NCBI RefSeq assembly: GCF_000737695.1
Contig: NZ_JPRM01000042.1
Location: 58,607-122,606 of the forward strand
Reading direction: 5' to 3'
Source: Flavobacterium hydatis
Lineage (GTDB): Bacteria; Bacteroidota; Bacteroidia; Flavobacteriales; Flavobacteriaceae
DNA: 64,000 nt
Below are positions 16,859 through 26,041 of the stretch, one piece after another. Made by a program: the position numbers and the translations under genes. A model generated the notes under the pieces. The model had not been told where the DNA came from, ran no database searches, and worked only from the letters and a program-made list of their open reading frames with translations. Position 1 is the first letter of the stretch. Every line of letters begins with the position of its first letter.

Positions 16859-17326
16859 ATGGAGAAAAAAACAAAAATCGATGCCGAAAATGGCAAACAG
16901 GAAATCGTAATTACACGAGAATTTGATTTGCCTCTGGAATTACTTTTTAAAGCCTATACCGAACCCGAAATTGTAGCGCAATGGATGGGAACGAAAGTAC
17001 TGAAACTTGAAAACAAAAAACACGGCAGTTGGCAATATCAAACAAGCGATGCAAACGGAAATGTTGTTTTTCAGGCCAATGGTACCATTCATGAGTTTGT
17101 TCCGAACCAGAAAATTATACGAACGTTTGAAATGGAAAATACTCCATTTGCTGTGCAGCTTGAATTCTTAGAATTTGAAAAGCTTACAGACAATACCAGT
17201 AAACTCAACATACATATCATATACAAATCGGTAGAGCTTCGAGACCAAATGCTGAAACTACCTTTTGCTCAAGGCATGAATATGGCTCACAACAGATTAC
17301 AAGACATTGCTAACAAACTAAAATAA
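16859..17326 (+). CDS. SRPBCC (AHSA1-like) domain protein
   Basis: The 155-residue protein is a single START-like domain: ITREFDLPLELLFKAYTEPE, VAQWMGTKVLKLENKKHGSW, then FQANGTIHEFVPNQKIIRTF. These domains form a hydrophobic ligand pocket; the ligand is unknown. Pairing with an ArsR repressor and a DoxX-like protein is a common Bacteroidetes arrangement. It starts one base after the repressor gene, so the two are co-transcribed. Confidence 0.9.
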   Translation: MEKKTKIDAENGKQEIVITREFDLPLELLFKAYTEPEIVAQWMGTKVLKLENKKHGSWQYQTSDANGNVVFQANGTIHEFVPNQKIIRTFEMENTPFAVQLEFLEFEKLTDNTSKLNIHIIYKSVELRDQMLKLPFAQGMNMAHNRLQDIANKLK

Positions 17327-17332
17327 CATATT

Positions 17333-17710
17333 ATGACAAAGACAAATAAAATTATCTATTGGATTGCTACACTATGGCAAGCATTAGGAATGCTATCGAC
17401 TGGAATTGTACAAATATTAAAATTAAAGGAAGAGGCTGATATGATGGCACACTTAGGTTATCCTCTCTATTTTTTGACCATACTTGGTGTTTGGAAAATA
17501 CTTGGTGTTATAGCAATTCTTATCCCTAAATTTCCGTTATTAAAAGAATGGGCTTATGCAGGTTTCTTTTTTGCAATGTCGGGTGCTATATTCTCTCATT
17601 TTGCAAGCGGTGATGGCGCCAAAGAATATTTTGGACCTACATTATTACTCGTTCTAACTATTATATCCTGGTATTACAGACCTGCTGACAGAAAAACCAT
17701 TTTAGTTTAA
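17333..17710 (+). CDS. DoxX-like membrane protein
   Basis: The 125-residue protein has four predicted membrane segments: IIYWIATLWQALGMLSTGIV, then HLGYPLYFLTILGVWKILGV, WAYAGFFFAMSGAIFSHF, and LLLVLTIISWYY. GYPLYFLTILGVWKILG is typical of the DoxX-like family. The role is unknown. It lies 6 bases after the SRPBCC gene, in the same operon. Confidence 0.85.
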   Translation: MTKTNKIIYWIATLWQALGMLSTGIVQILKLKEEADMMAHLGYPLYFLTILGVWKILGVIAILIPKFPLLKEWAYAGFFFAMSGAIFSHFASGDGAKEYFGPTLLLVLTIISWYYRPADRKTILV

Positions 17711-17729
17711 TATTTAATCCAGAAATAAA

Positions 17730-18287
17730 ATGAAAAAAGAAATATCTCCAAAACAACAAGAAGAATTATTAGCCAAATTAAAAACTCGTTTTGAAAAAAA
17801 CAAGAATAGACATGAAGATCTTGATTGGGCTAAAATACAAGCAAAAATAGAAGCTAATCCGCAAAAATTATGGTCGCTTAATGAAATGGAAGAAACTGGC
17901 GGTGAACCAGATGTTGTAGGTCATGATAAAAAGACCGACGAATACATTTTTTATGATTGCTCTGCAGAAAGTCCGAAAGGACGTAGAAGTTTTTGTTATG
18001 ATGATGATGCACTTAACTCAAGAAAAGAGCATAAACCCAAAAATAGTGCTCTAAATATGGCCGAATATATGGGGATATCTATTTTAACAGAAGAAGAATC
18101 CCGACAACTACAGAAACTCGGAAATTTTGATACAAAATCATCAAGCTGGATAAAAACACCTACAGAAATAAGAGAACTTGGCGGTGCAATCTTTTCCGAT
18201 TTTCGTTACAATACTGTATTTGTATATCATAATGGTGCAGAATCATATTATGCTGTAAGAGGATTCCGTGGCTCTCTTAGGGTGTAA
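17730..18287 (+). CDS. DUF4256 family protein
   Basis: The 185-residue protein matches DUF4256: WSLNEMEETGGEPDVVGHD, the CSAESPKGRRSFCYDDDAL block, SALNMAEYMGISILTEEE, and the end GAESYYAVRGFRGSLRV. Its function is unknown. It is soluble with no signal. It is the last gene of the ArsR operon. A second copy of just its last eight codons, differing only at synonymous positions, lies downstream at 19215-19241. Confidence 0.88.
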   Translation: MKKEISPKQQEELLAKLKTRFEKNKNRHEDLDWAKIQAKIEANPQKLWSLNEMEETGGEPDVVGHDKKTDEYIFYDCSAESPKGRRSFCYDDDALNSRKEHKPKNSALNMAEYMGISILTEEESRQLQKLGNFDTKSSSWIKTPTEIRELGGAIFSDFRYNTVFVYHNGAESYYAVRGFRGSLRV

Positions 18288-18307
18288 ACCTCATCTTAAA
18301 AAAATGG

Positions 18308-18448
18308 GACGCGGATGACGCGGATTTACTTCGTAAAGACGCAGATAAAAACGGGTTTTTTAAAATAACAATAAGAAAAAAATCAGTTTTTATCCGCGTT
18401 TTCGCCTTAGGCGAATCCGTATCATCCGCGTACTAAATTATGCGCAAT
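18308..18448 (+). repeat. Large palindromic intergenic repeat, copy 1
   Basis: The outer arms are ACGCGGATGACGCGGATT and AATCCGTATCATCCGCGT. The left arm carries a small palindrome TTTACTTCGTAAA and the right arm TTCGCCTTAGGCGAA, with an AT-rich centre (TAACAATAAGAAAAA). The flank AATTATGCGCAAT follows. It lies after the DUF4256 gene. Copies 2 and 3 are at 19248 and 20893; copies 1 and 3 share about 80 more bases after the flank. Confidence 0.85.
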
Positions 18449-18620
18449 CGAAAACCTGTATAGCTCTTAGACCCGACTCAGTGTGACAAGATTGTGATAA
18501 AACTAATTGAGTATATACGCTATTTTTAAGGAATTTTAATTAGAGTATAAACTCATCTAAAAATCATTCTGATTTCTTTAATCAACGACAAAAAATATTA
18601 GAAGATATCTAATTTAATAA

Positions 18621-19208
18621 ATGAACAACATGAATCCTAAAGTCGATTTTTATTTTGATCAAGCCACTAAATGGCAGGAAGAACAAGAGCAATTACGGAC
18701 TATAGTTCTCGATTGTCAACTAACTGAAGAATTAAAATGGGATAGTCCTTGTTATACATTTCAGCAAAAAAATATCGTTTTAATTCATGCTTTCAAAGAG
18801 TATTGTGCGCTGTTATTTTTTAAAGGAGCATTGTTACAAGATACAAATGGCATTCTGGTTCAACAATCAGAGAGAGTTCAAGCAGCACGCCAAATTCGGT
18901 TTAAGAGCATTCAGGAAATCATCGAGCAGAAAACCATCTTGAAAGCACATATTTATGAAGCTATTGAAGTTGAAAAAGCAGGTTTGGAAATAAAATTTAA
19001 AAAGACCTCAGATTTCCCAATAGCTGAAGAATTCCAGAAGAAACTAACGGAAATTCCTGCCTTAAAAGTAGCTTTTGAAACACTGACACCTGGGAGACAA
19101 AGAGCATACCTACTCCACTTTTCGGCACCAAAACAATCTAAAACTCGAGAATTGAAAGTAGAAAAATGTATTCCAAAAATTCTAGACGGAAAAGGACTCA
19201 ATGATTAA
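18621..19208 (+). CDS. YdeI/OmdA-like protein (DUF1801 plus C-terminal helices)
   Basis: The 195-residue protein has a DUF1801-like N-terminus (TEELKWDSPCYTFQQKNIVL, HAFKEYCALLFFKGALL) and the C-terminal helical part of YdeI relatives (ALKVAFETLTPGRQRAYLL, FSAPKQSKTRELKVEKCIP). Cellular role is unknown. An earlier ATG at 18621 precedes MNPKVDFYFD by three codons; either could be the start. Two codons beyond its stop, in the same frame, lies the vestige of a DUF4256 C-terminus. Confidence 0.82.
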   Translation: MNNMNPKVDFYFDQATKWQEEQEQLRTIVLDCQLTEELKWDSPCYTFQQKNIVLIHAFKEYCALLFFKGALLQDTNGILVQQSERVQAARQIRFKSIQEIIEQKTILKAHIYEAIEVEKAGLEIKFKKTSDFPIAEEFQKKLTEIPALKVAFETLTPGRQRAYLLHFSAPKQSKTRELKVEKCIPKILDGKGLND

Positions 19209-19211
19209 ACA

Positions 19212-19241
19212 GAGGGATTCCGGGGCTCGCTTAGAGTATAA
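19212..19241 (+). pseudogene. Vestige of a second DUF4256 gene (last codons only)
   Basis: The codons GAG GGA TTC CGG GGC TCG encode EGFRGS, and CTT AGA GTA TAA complete LRV-stop. This is the exact C-terminus of the DUF4256 protein at 17730. Of the eight shared sense codons four differ from that gene, all at synonymous positions (CGT/CGG, TCT/TCG, AGG/AGA, GTG/GTA). The match therefore came from a separately evolving homologous gene, not from a recent local duplication. Confidence 0.6.
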
Positions 19242-19247
19242 AAAATA

Positions 19248-19390
19248 GAACGCGGATGACACGGATTCGCTTTTAGCGAAAACGCAGATAAAAACTGATT
19301 TTTCTTATTACAATTTAAAAAAAATCCGTTTTTATCCGCGTCTTTACGAAGTAAATCTGTATCATCCGCGTTCTTAATTATGCGCAATCA
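19248..19390 (-). repeat. Large palindromic intergenic repeat, copy 2 (core inverted)
   Basis: It has the same outer arms and the same right flank (TTAATTATGCGCAAT) as copies 1 and 3, but the interior is reversed: the TTCGCTTTTAGCGAA palindrome is in the left arm and TTTACGAAGTAAA in the right, and the centre reads TTTTTCTTATTACAAT. The reverse complement of the core aligns with copy 1 throughout. The element is thus inverted between its arms relative to its flank. Confidence 0.85.
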
Positions 19391-19436
19391 AAACTCAGTA
19401 TCTTTGTCCCTAAAAAAATTGAACCTTAAAAAAAAC

Positions 19437-20831
19437 TTATTCTTTCCCTTTTAACTCTTTTGATTTCTTATAATTTAATGAAGCCTTTTCAAATTCCTTA
19501 TTTGCTTCATAAGCTTCTGCTAAACTATCAAAAGCATTAGAGGATTTAGGAAATTCTTCGGCATTTAAACTAAATACAATAATGGCATCACTAGTTTTTT
19601 TATCCTGATTTAAAAGAATATATCCTATAGCGTTTATGTACTCTTCTAAATTTACGTTTAAATAATTAGGGTTTTTCTTTAAAGTTGTAAAAGTTTTTTT
19701 AATATCAGCTATATTGTTTTGTGCAATTTTGAGCAAAGATTCATAAGCCAAAACATTATAATCTATAATATCATTATCTACCAAATAAGCAATCTGATTT
19801 ACTACAGCATCCACATTAAAATCACCTCCTAAGCCATTTGCCAAAAAGATAATACTTAAGTTGTCTTTGGGGAAATTTCTGTAAGCAGTTATTCGTCCGC
19901 CTGAAAAACCATATGATGGATGTCCGTTAAGTATTTGTTCCTCCCATCCAAAAGTAAATTTTGTATTAGATTGTGTATATGAAAATGTTTCCCACATTTT
20001 CTTTTTTGAGGCATCATTAATAAGTTTATTACTGCTGAATTTTTTATCCCAAGCAATAAATACGTCCATTGTAATATTGATACCGTTGCAACTATTAAGA
20101 TAACTTCCGTTATTAGGAAGGTCAAGCTGCATTTTGCCTGTAGCATAATAAAAATACGGTGTCACTCTATTAAGGATAATATCTCTTGAGTCTGTAGAGA
20201 AAAAAACACTTTTTCCGGATTCCTTATCATTAAACTGGTTTTCTTTTATAAATGTTTCAATATCTTGTTTAGTAACTTTCTCAATAACTTTTTGAAGAAG
20301 CCAAAAATTAGTTTGATTATACTCAAATTTTTCTCCTTTCTTAAAATGTATAGAATCGGCAAAAACTTTTTCTTTGGCTACACTTTCTTTTTGTTTTTCA
20401 TATGCAACAATATCTGGAAGCCCAGAAGATTGTGTTAGCAAATTTTTAATTTGTACAGAATTCCAAGAACTTGGAAGATCATGAATGTATGCTGAAACTG
20501 AATCTTCTAGAGATAATCGTCCTTGCTCAATAAGCTGAAAAACTCCAGTTGCAATAATTGGTTTCGTTAAAGAATAGAGTCTAAAAATAGATTTATCAGA
20601 TACGGAAACATTGTTTTCAATATTTGCTTTTCCGTAATTATTTCTATGAATTATTTTACCTCCTTTAATCACTGCGACAGAAATACCTGGAATTGAAGAT
20701 TTTTCTTGTACTTGCGATATGTATTTGTCTAATTGAATATTTACTATTGGTTTCGAGTTTTTTTGAGCCGTACATATTGTAAATGATAAAATTGTTGTAA
20801 CCGAAACAAATAGTTTAATTAGTTGTAGCAT
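19437..20831 (-). CDS. Serine beta-lactamase-like hydrolase with C-terminal TPR domain
   Basis: The 464-residue product has a signal peptide (to CTAQ). The beta-lactamase/PBP fold is shown by SxxK at S87-K90 (YSLTKPI), Tyr 171 in EYNQTNFWLLQ where most relatives have YSN, and YGFSGGRI late in the domain. Residues 365-464 are TPR-like (AIVFSLNAEEFPKSSNAF, then DSLAEAYEANKEFEKASL). Such periplasmic serine hydrolases are esterases or peptidases of unknown substrate. It is the intact counterpart in architecture of the amber-split gene at 41849. Confidence 0.88.
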   Translation of the reverse strand: MLQLIKLFVSVTTILSFTICTAQKNSKPIVNIQLDKYISQVQEKSSIPGISVAVIKGGKIIHRNNYGKANIENNVSVSDKSIFRLYSLTKPIIATGVFQLIEQGRLSLEDSVSAYIHDLPSSWNSVQIKNLLTQSSGLPDIVAYEKQKESVAKEKVFADSIHFKKGEKFEYNQTNFWLLQKVIEKVTKQDIETFIKENQFNDKESGKSVFFSTDSRDIILNRVTPYFYYATGKMQLDLPNNGSYLNSCNGINITMDVFIAWDKKFSSNKLINDASKKKMWETFSYTQSNTKFTFGWEEQILNGHPSYGFSGGRITAYRNFPKDNLSIIFLANGLGGDFNVDAVVNQIAYLVDNDIIDYNVLAYESLLKIAQNNIADIKKTFTTLKKNPNYLNVNLEEYINAIGYILLNQDKKTSDAIIVFSLNAEEFPKSSNAFDSLAEAYEANKEFEKASLNYKKSKELKGKE

Positions 20832-20892
20832 TAGTATTTTTTTAAAATTATTCTTTTTTTAAAATCAGAAATGAACCTATGAAATGCGATTA

Positions 20893-21032
20893 GAACGCGG
20901 ATGATACAGATTTACTACGTAAAGACGCGGATAAAAACAGATTTTTAAAATAACAATAAGAAAAAATCCGCTCTTATCTGCGTTTTCGCCTTAGGCGAAT
21001 CTGTATCATCCGCGTTCTTAATTATGCGCAAT
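20893..21032 (+). repeat. Large palindromic intergenic repeat, copy 3
   Basis: Outer arms GAACGCGGATGATACAGATT and ATCTGTATCATCCGCGTTC pair perfectly over 19 bases. Side palindromes are TTTACTACGTAAA (left) and TTCGCCTTAGGCGAA (right), the orientation of copy 1. The TTAATTATGCGCAAT flank and about 80 further bases (to near 21107) match the region after copy 1. The rest of the gap, to 21201, holds short words such as CTTTGCATCTTTGAACC that recur near 30355. Confidence 0.85.
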
Positions 21033-21201
21033 AGAAAATCAGTATCGCTCTTCGACTCCGTTCAGAGTAACAAAATTGCGATAAAAGAAATTGAGAATAT
21101 ATACTATCACATAGATTATATACTCAAAATCAAAGCCTTTGCATCTTTGAACCTTAAAAAGCCTTAGAACCTTAGTCTCTTTGCAACTCTGAACCTCAAA
21201 A

Positions 21202-23613
21202 CTACTCATATTTCAAATACCTCAAAACATCAATTTTGGTAACTTGATATGCTTTTGCCAAAACAATCGTTAGTGTTAAAAACAATAAAGACACAAAAGC
21301 AATAATAAATGGTAGTACCTGAATATTTATTCTAAAAGCAAAAAAATCAAGCCATTGTTGCAATAAGAGATACGCTGGAATAATGCCAATTATAAATCCT
21401 ATTACACAGAAGACTACATACTGCTTAGATAATTCTTTAAGTAAAACATTAGTCTCTGCTCCTAGCGTTTTTCTGATGGCAATTTCGCGTAATCTGCGTT
21501 CCATAGAGAAAGAAGCCAATGCAAATAACCCAAACACGGCAATAAGAATAACAATCACGTTTAAGAGCGAAAATAATCTACTTTGGTTTTGATAATCTTT
21601 ATAGGTTCTAGCAAAGCTTTTATCTACAAAATTGAATTCAAAAGGATATTCAGCGTCTACTTTTACTTTCCAGAATTTTTCGATAGCGTCAATCGTTTTA
21701 GGCATATCTTCTGGTGCAATTTTAACCGAAATATTAAGTAAATCTTTTTGCATCCAATCAAATGTTGTAATGTGCATAAAAATCATTGGAGAAATTTCAT
21801 TTTGAAGTCCAAAATAATGGAAATCATTAACAACTCCAACTACTTTTAATTTTCTGCTTTCCCAAATAATTTCTTTATTAATCGGGTCTTTTTCCAGTAA
21901 TGTTTTAGCAGCAGCTTCATTCAGTAAAACGTTACTAATACTATCCGACGCAATTTTATTTGTTAAATCCCTTCCTTTAATTATTCGAACACCCAAAACA
22001 TCCAGCATTCCAAAATCTATTGCCATTTGCTGTGTAATAACCTCTTTATTATCTTTATAATGCATTCCCGACCACGAATTAACATTGTTTCCTATAGAAA
22101 ATACTCCTGCCGAAACTGCCTGAACGCCTTTTATCTTTAAGAGTTCTTGCTTTATTGTTTTGTATCTCTCATATTGATTTTTTTCTTTTTTAGGTTTAAA
22201 AGAAATATCCATTACCTGTGCTCCTTTAAAACCTAAATCTTTATTGGCCATATAATTTACCTGCTGATATACTATAAATGAACCAATAATGAAAAATGTT
22301 GCTATAGCAAATTGCAAAACCAGCATACCATTTCGCAACCAAATTCCGCTTTTGCTACGAGAAAAATTCCCTTTTAAAACCTTCAAAGGTTCAAAATTAG
22401 AAACATATATTGCAGGTAAAACTCCGGCAACTAAAATTACTAGTACAAAAATGAATATTAATTGTACATAAAATTGAGCTCCTTCCAGAATCAGTTTTTT
22501 TGCCAAAATCGAATTATAAAAAGGCAATGAAAGCTCTACAATTACCAATGCCAATAAGAGAGAAAAAAGCGTAATCAAGGCGGTTTCAAACACAAACTGA
22601 GCAATAATCTGTTGTTTTGTTGCACCTACTATTTTCCTCACCCCAACTTCTTTAGCCCGTTTTACAGCGTTTGCCGTAGCAAGATTAATATAATTTACGA
22701 TAGATAACAGCAAAATAAGTATAGATAACCCCATTAAAATTTTCAGAAAATGAAGATTTGCATTTCCTTCCGGAAAAGGACAATTTCCTAAAAGAAGTCT
22801 CGAGCTAGAAAACTGAAGTAATTTGGCTTTTACTGGTACACCATACTGTTTTAAAAAAGTTTCATAAGTTATTCCCTCTTCCCTAGCCTGCTTTTTAAAA
22901 TTATTTTCAACATAAATATTATTTAAATCTTTGAGTATGGCAGTCGTATCACTCTGATTTTTTAGCTTTAGCATTAATCCGAAATTTAATCCCCAGCTAT
23001 CCCTCTTTTTATCCAGATCCTCTTGGATTATAGTTGTAACTGCAGCAGGCATTACAGATGATTTTTTGGATAATCGATATACACCTCGAATAACGAAAAA
23101 ATTACCAGCATATTTAACCTGTTTTCCCATCGGATTTTCATTCTTAAATATACGAGAAGCCAGCTCATCAGAAATAGCCATACTATTACGATCATGAAGT
23201 GCACTTTTTCTGTTACCCTGAATAAATTCGTAAGGAAAAAAAGAAAAGAAACTACTTTGTGCTGAAAAAATCTTATCTACTAGTTCTATTTTACCATTAT
23301 ATTGTATGGTTTCTTTCTCATAATTACTTGTAAAATAGCAATAATCTTGTAAAGCCGAAGAAGTCTTTTTTAAGATTGGGGCTGATACGGCCGAATTTAC
23401 AGCCCAAATATTACCGCCTCCAATATCATTAAGAACAGCATAAATTTTATCCTTCTCAGGATTCCACTGATCATAAGAGTGTTCGTCATTCCAGTACAAA
23501 GTGGCAAAAATTAATCCTGCAATACCAATGCTTAAACCTAAAACATTTAAAGCCGTAAAAAACTTATTGTTTTTTATTTGGTAAAAAAATATGTTAATCC
23601 AGTTCTTAAGCAT
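21202..23613 (-). CDS. MacB/FtsX-type ABC transporter permease
   Basis: The 803-residue membrane protein has a MacB-type N-terminus (MLKNWINIFFYQIKNNKFFT, then LGLSIGIAGLIFATLYW), a periplasmic domain, and two FtsX-type units: NYINLATANAVKRAKEVGVR near residue 310 and FALASFSMERRLREIAIRKT near residue 700. It is the paralog of the next gene upstream; their first 50 residues are almost identical. With the ATPase at 26042 it should form a type VII mechanotransmitter or exporter, substrate unknown. It is the last gene of the operon. Confidence 0.92.
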   Translation of the reverse strand: MLKNWINIFFYQIKNNKFFTALNVLGLSIGIAGLIFATLYWNDEHSYDQWNPEKDKIYAVLNDIGGGNIWAVNSAVSAPILKKTSSALQDYCYFTSNYEKETIQYNGKIELVDKIFSAQSSFFSFFPYEFIQGNRKSALHDRNSMAISDELASRIFKNENPMGKQVKYAGNFFVIRGVYRLSKKSSVMPAAVTTIIQEDLDKKRDSWGLNFGLMLKLKNQSDTTAILKDLNNIYVENNFKKQAREEGITYETFLKQYGVPVKAKLLQFSSSRLLLGNCPFPEGNANLHFLKILMGLSILILLLSIVNYINLATANAVKRAKEVGVRKIVGATKQQIIAQFVFETALITLFSLLLALVIVELSLPFYNSILAKKLILEGAQFYVQLIFIFVLVILVAGVLPAIYVSNFEPLKVLKGNFSRSKSGIWLRNGMLVLQFAIATFFIIGSFIVYQQVNYMANKDLGFKGAQVMDISFKPKKEKNQYERYKTIKQELLKIKGVQAVSAGVFSIGNNVNSWSGMHYKDNKEVITQQMAIDFGMLDVLGVRIIKGRDLTNKIASDSISNVLLNEAAAKTLLEKDPINKEIIWESRKLKVVGVVNDFHYFGLQNEISPMIFMHITTFDWMQKDLLNISVKIAPEDMPKTIDAIEKFWKVKVDAEYPFEFNFVDKSFARTYKDYQNQSRLFSLLNVIVILIAVFGLFALASFSMERRLREIAIRKTLGAETNVLLKELSKQYVVFCVIGFIIGIIPAYLLLQQWLDFFAFRINIQVLPFIIAFVSLLFLTLTIVLAKAYQVTKIDVLRYLKYE

Positions 23614-23614
23614 C

Positions 23615-26038
23615 TTATTCGTATTTAAGGTATTTTAAAATATCTATTTTGGTTGCCTGATATGCCCTTGTAAGTACAACTAATAATGTTAATATCAGTA
23701 AGGCAGTAAACCCAATTAGAAAAGGAAAAACAGAAATATTAATTCTATAAGCAAAATTATCTAACCATTTATTCAGAAAATAATACACAGGAAATAACGC
23801 GATTAAAAAACCTATTATACTGAAAATAACATATTGTTTACAAAGTTCTTTTAGTAAAATATTTGTATCAGCACCAAGTGTTTTTCTAATGGCAATTTCC
23901 TTCATGCGACGCTCGATAGAGTACGAAGCAAGAGCAAATAATCCAAAAAGTGCAATTACAATAACAATGACATTAAGCAACGAGAAAAGATTCTTTTGCT
24001 TCACATAATTGCTATAAGATCTTTTATATTCTTTATCTACAAAATCGTATGAAAACGGATATTCTATATCTACTTTTTTTGTCCAAAATTTTTCGATATC
24101 AGCTATAGTTTGCTGCATAGTTTTAGGATCGGCCGTAATATAAATATTATTTAAAAGTCCTGGAAACCACGGAACGGTTTTAAAATGAAAAAAAGTCATC
24201 GGAGGTATCGGATCTCCCGGATTTCCTATATTAAAATCTTTTACAACCCCAACAATAATGACATCATTTCCGTTCCAGTTTAGTTTTTTACCTATCGGAT
24301 TTTTTTCGTTTAATAATTTTAAGGCACTTTCATTAATTAACATCGAAGTTATGGTATCCTGAGCAAATTTTGGACTCAAATACCGTCCTTTTACAATTTT
24401 TATTTTCATCATTTCCAGCAGTCCAAAATCTATTGGTACATTACTACCATCAATATTTTTATCTTTATAATGATATGATATTACAGATTTTGCCCCACTC
24501 CCGAATACAAAACCTCCTCCCGCAACTTGTTGTACTCCTTTTATGTGTTGCAATTGGTTTCTGATACTATTGTAACGGGCAAATTGGTCTTTTTCGGTTA
24601 TTGATTCACCGTAAATATTTCTGTAGGAAATATTAAGAATTTGCTTTCCGCTAAACCCCAGATCTTTTGCATTCATAAGCTCTATCTGCTCATACACAAT
24701 ATAAGATCCAACAATAAAGAAAGAAGCTACAGCAAATTGAAAAATAAGCATTCCGTTTCTAAGCCAAATACCGTTTTTACTTCGACCAAAATTCCCTTTC
24801 AAAACTTTTAGTGGTTCAAAATTAGCAACATAAATTGCTGGTAATATTCCTGCCAATACAACAGTTATAAAAAATATAGCAACAAGTTGTAAGTAAAACT
24901 GACTACTTTGCAAAACAAGCGATTTCTCTAAAAAGGCATTATAATACGGCAAAGAGATTTCGACAATAACAAGTGATATTAAAATTGAAAACAACGAAAT
25001 GATTGCAGTTTCAAAAATAAATTGTTTGATTATAGAAAATTTCGAAGCTCCAATAATTTTACGAACTCCAACTTCTTTAGCTCTTTTTATAGCATTTGCC
25101 GTTGCAGAATTAATATAATTTACAATAGATAACAGTAGGATTAAAACTGATAATCCAACCATAATAAGTAAAAATTGAAGATTGCCTTTTGCTTCTATCA
25201 AACTACCCGTTTTTGAATGTAAGCGAATGGATGATAAGGGCTCTAAAGATGGTTTTACTTCGCCAAATTTCTTAATAAACTCCTCAATTTTAATACCTTG
25301 ATCTTTTGCATAACGAGCTGTCATGTTCTCAAAATATATTTTTTGAAGATTTTGAGTCACTAGCTTTTGGTCAGCAGGATTTTTTAATTTTAATAACAGA
25401 ACAAATTGAAAGTTTCCCCATTGCTGAATGGTTTCTTTTACTCTTTCGTCCATAAAATTGACCACACAAGAAGGATTGTAAACTGATTTTTTGTCCAATT
25501 TATAAACACCTCTTACAATCAAAACTCTTTTTTGCAAAACTACTTTTTTTCCCAAAGCCGTTTCGTTACCAAAGAGGTTAATTGCCAGATCTTGCGATAA
25601 ACAAATACTGTTTACATCTGGTAATGCAGCTTTTTGATTACCTTCTATAAACTCATAAGGGAAATAATCAAAGAAGTTTTTTTGTGCTATAACAATCTTG
25701 TCTGATTGTACTTTTTTATTATTAAAATACAGTATCTCATTATCATAACTTCCGCTTAAATAGCAATATGATTCTACTTCAGGACTTATAGCCTGTATCG
25801 CAGATCCTATTGGCGCAGAACTCGAAGACCAATAGGTCGTTGCATCCATTTGATTAGCGACTAAAAAGACGTTGTCTTTATTAGGATTCCATTGGTCATA
25901 ACTCTGTTCGTCATTCCAATACAAAATCGCAAAAATTAATCCTGCAATTCCAATACTCAAACCCAAAACATTCAAAGCCGTAAAAAGCTTATTGTTTTTT
26001 ATTTGATAAAAAAATATGTTTATCCAGTTCTTTAGCAT
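23615..26038 (-). CDS. MacB/FtsX-type ABC transporter permease, paralog
   Basis: The 807-residue protein has the same layout as its neighbour: MLKNWINIFFYQIKNNKLFT start, periplasmic MacB-like domain, NYINSATANAIKRAKEVGVR and SYSIERRMKEIAIRKTLGAD units. It starts 3 bases after the ATPase gene and ends 1 base before the second permease. The two permeases probably form a heterodimer with one ATPase dimer. Regulation is probably by the divergent sigma-54 regulator. Confidence 0.92.
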   Translation of the reverse strand: MLKNWINIFFYQIKNNKLFTALNVLGLSIGIAGLIFAILYWNDEQSYDQWNPNKDNVFLVANQMDATTYWSSSSAPIGSAIQAISPEVESYCYLSGSYDNEILYFNNKKVQSDKIVIAQKNFFDYFPYEFIEGNQKAALPDVNSICLSQDLAINLFGNETALGKKVVLQKRVLIVRGVYKLDKKSVYNPSCVVNFMDERVKETIQQWGNFQFVLLLKLKNPADQKLVTQNLQKIYFENMTARYAKDQGIKIEEFIKKFGEVKPSLEPLSSIRLHSKTGSLIEAKGNLQFLLIMVGLSVLILLLSIVNYINSATANAIKRAKEVGVRKIIGASKFSIIKQFIFETAIISLFSILISLVIVEISLPYYNAFLEKSLVLQSSQFYLQLVAIFFITVVLAGILPAIYVANFEPLKVLKGNFGRSKNGIWLRNGMLIFQFAVASFFIVGSYIVYEQIELMNAKDLGFSGKQILNISYRNIYGESITEKDQFARYNSIRNQLQHIKGVQQVAGGGFVFGSGAKSVISYHYKDKNIDGSNVPIDFGLLEMMKIKIVKGRYLSPKFAQDTITSMLINESALKLLNEKNPIGKKLNWNGNDVIIVGVVKDFNIGNPGDPIPPMTFFHFKTVPWFPGLLNNIYITADPKTMQQTIADIEKFWTKKVDIEYPFSYDFVDKEYKRSYSNYVKQKNLFSLLNVIVIVIALFGLFALASYSIERRMKEIAIRKTLGADTNILLKELCKQYVIFSIIGFLIALFPVYYFLNKWLDNFAYRINISVFPFLIGFTALLILTLLVVLTRAYQATKIDILKYLKYE

Positions 26039-26041
26039 GAT

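Noticed and set aside
18308..21032. CRISPR array
   Set aside because: Only three widely spaced palindromic repeats, with genes rather than spacers between them, and no cas genes.
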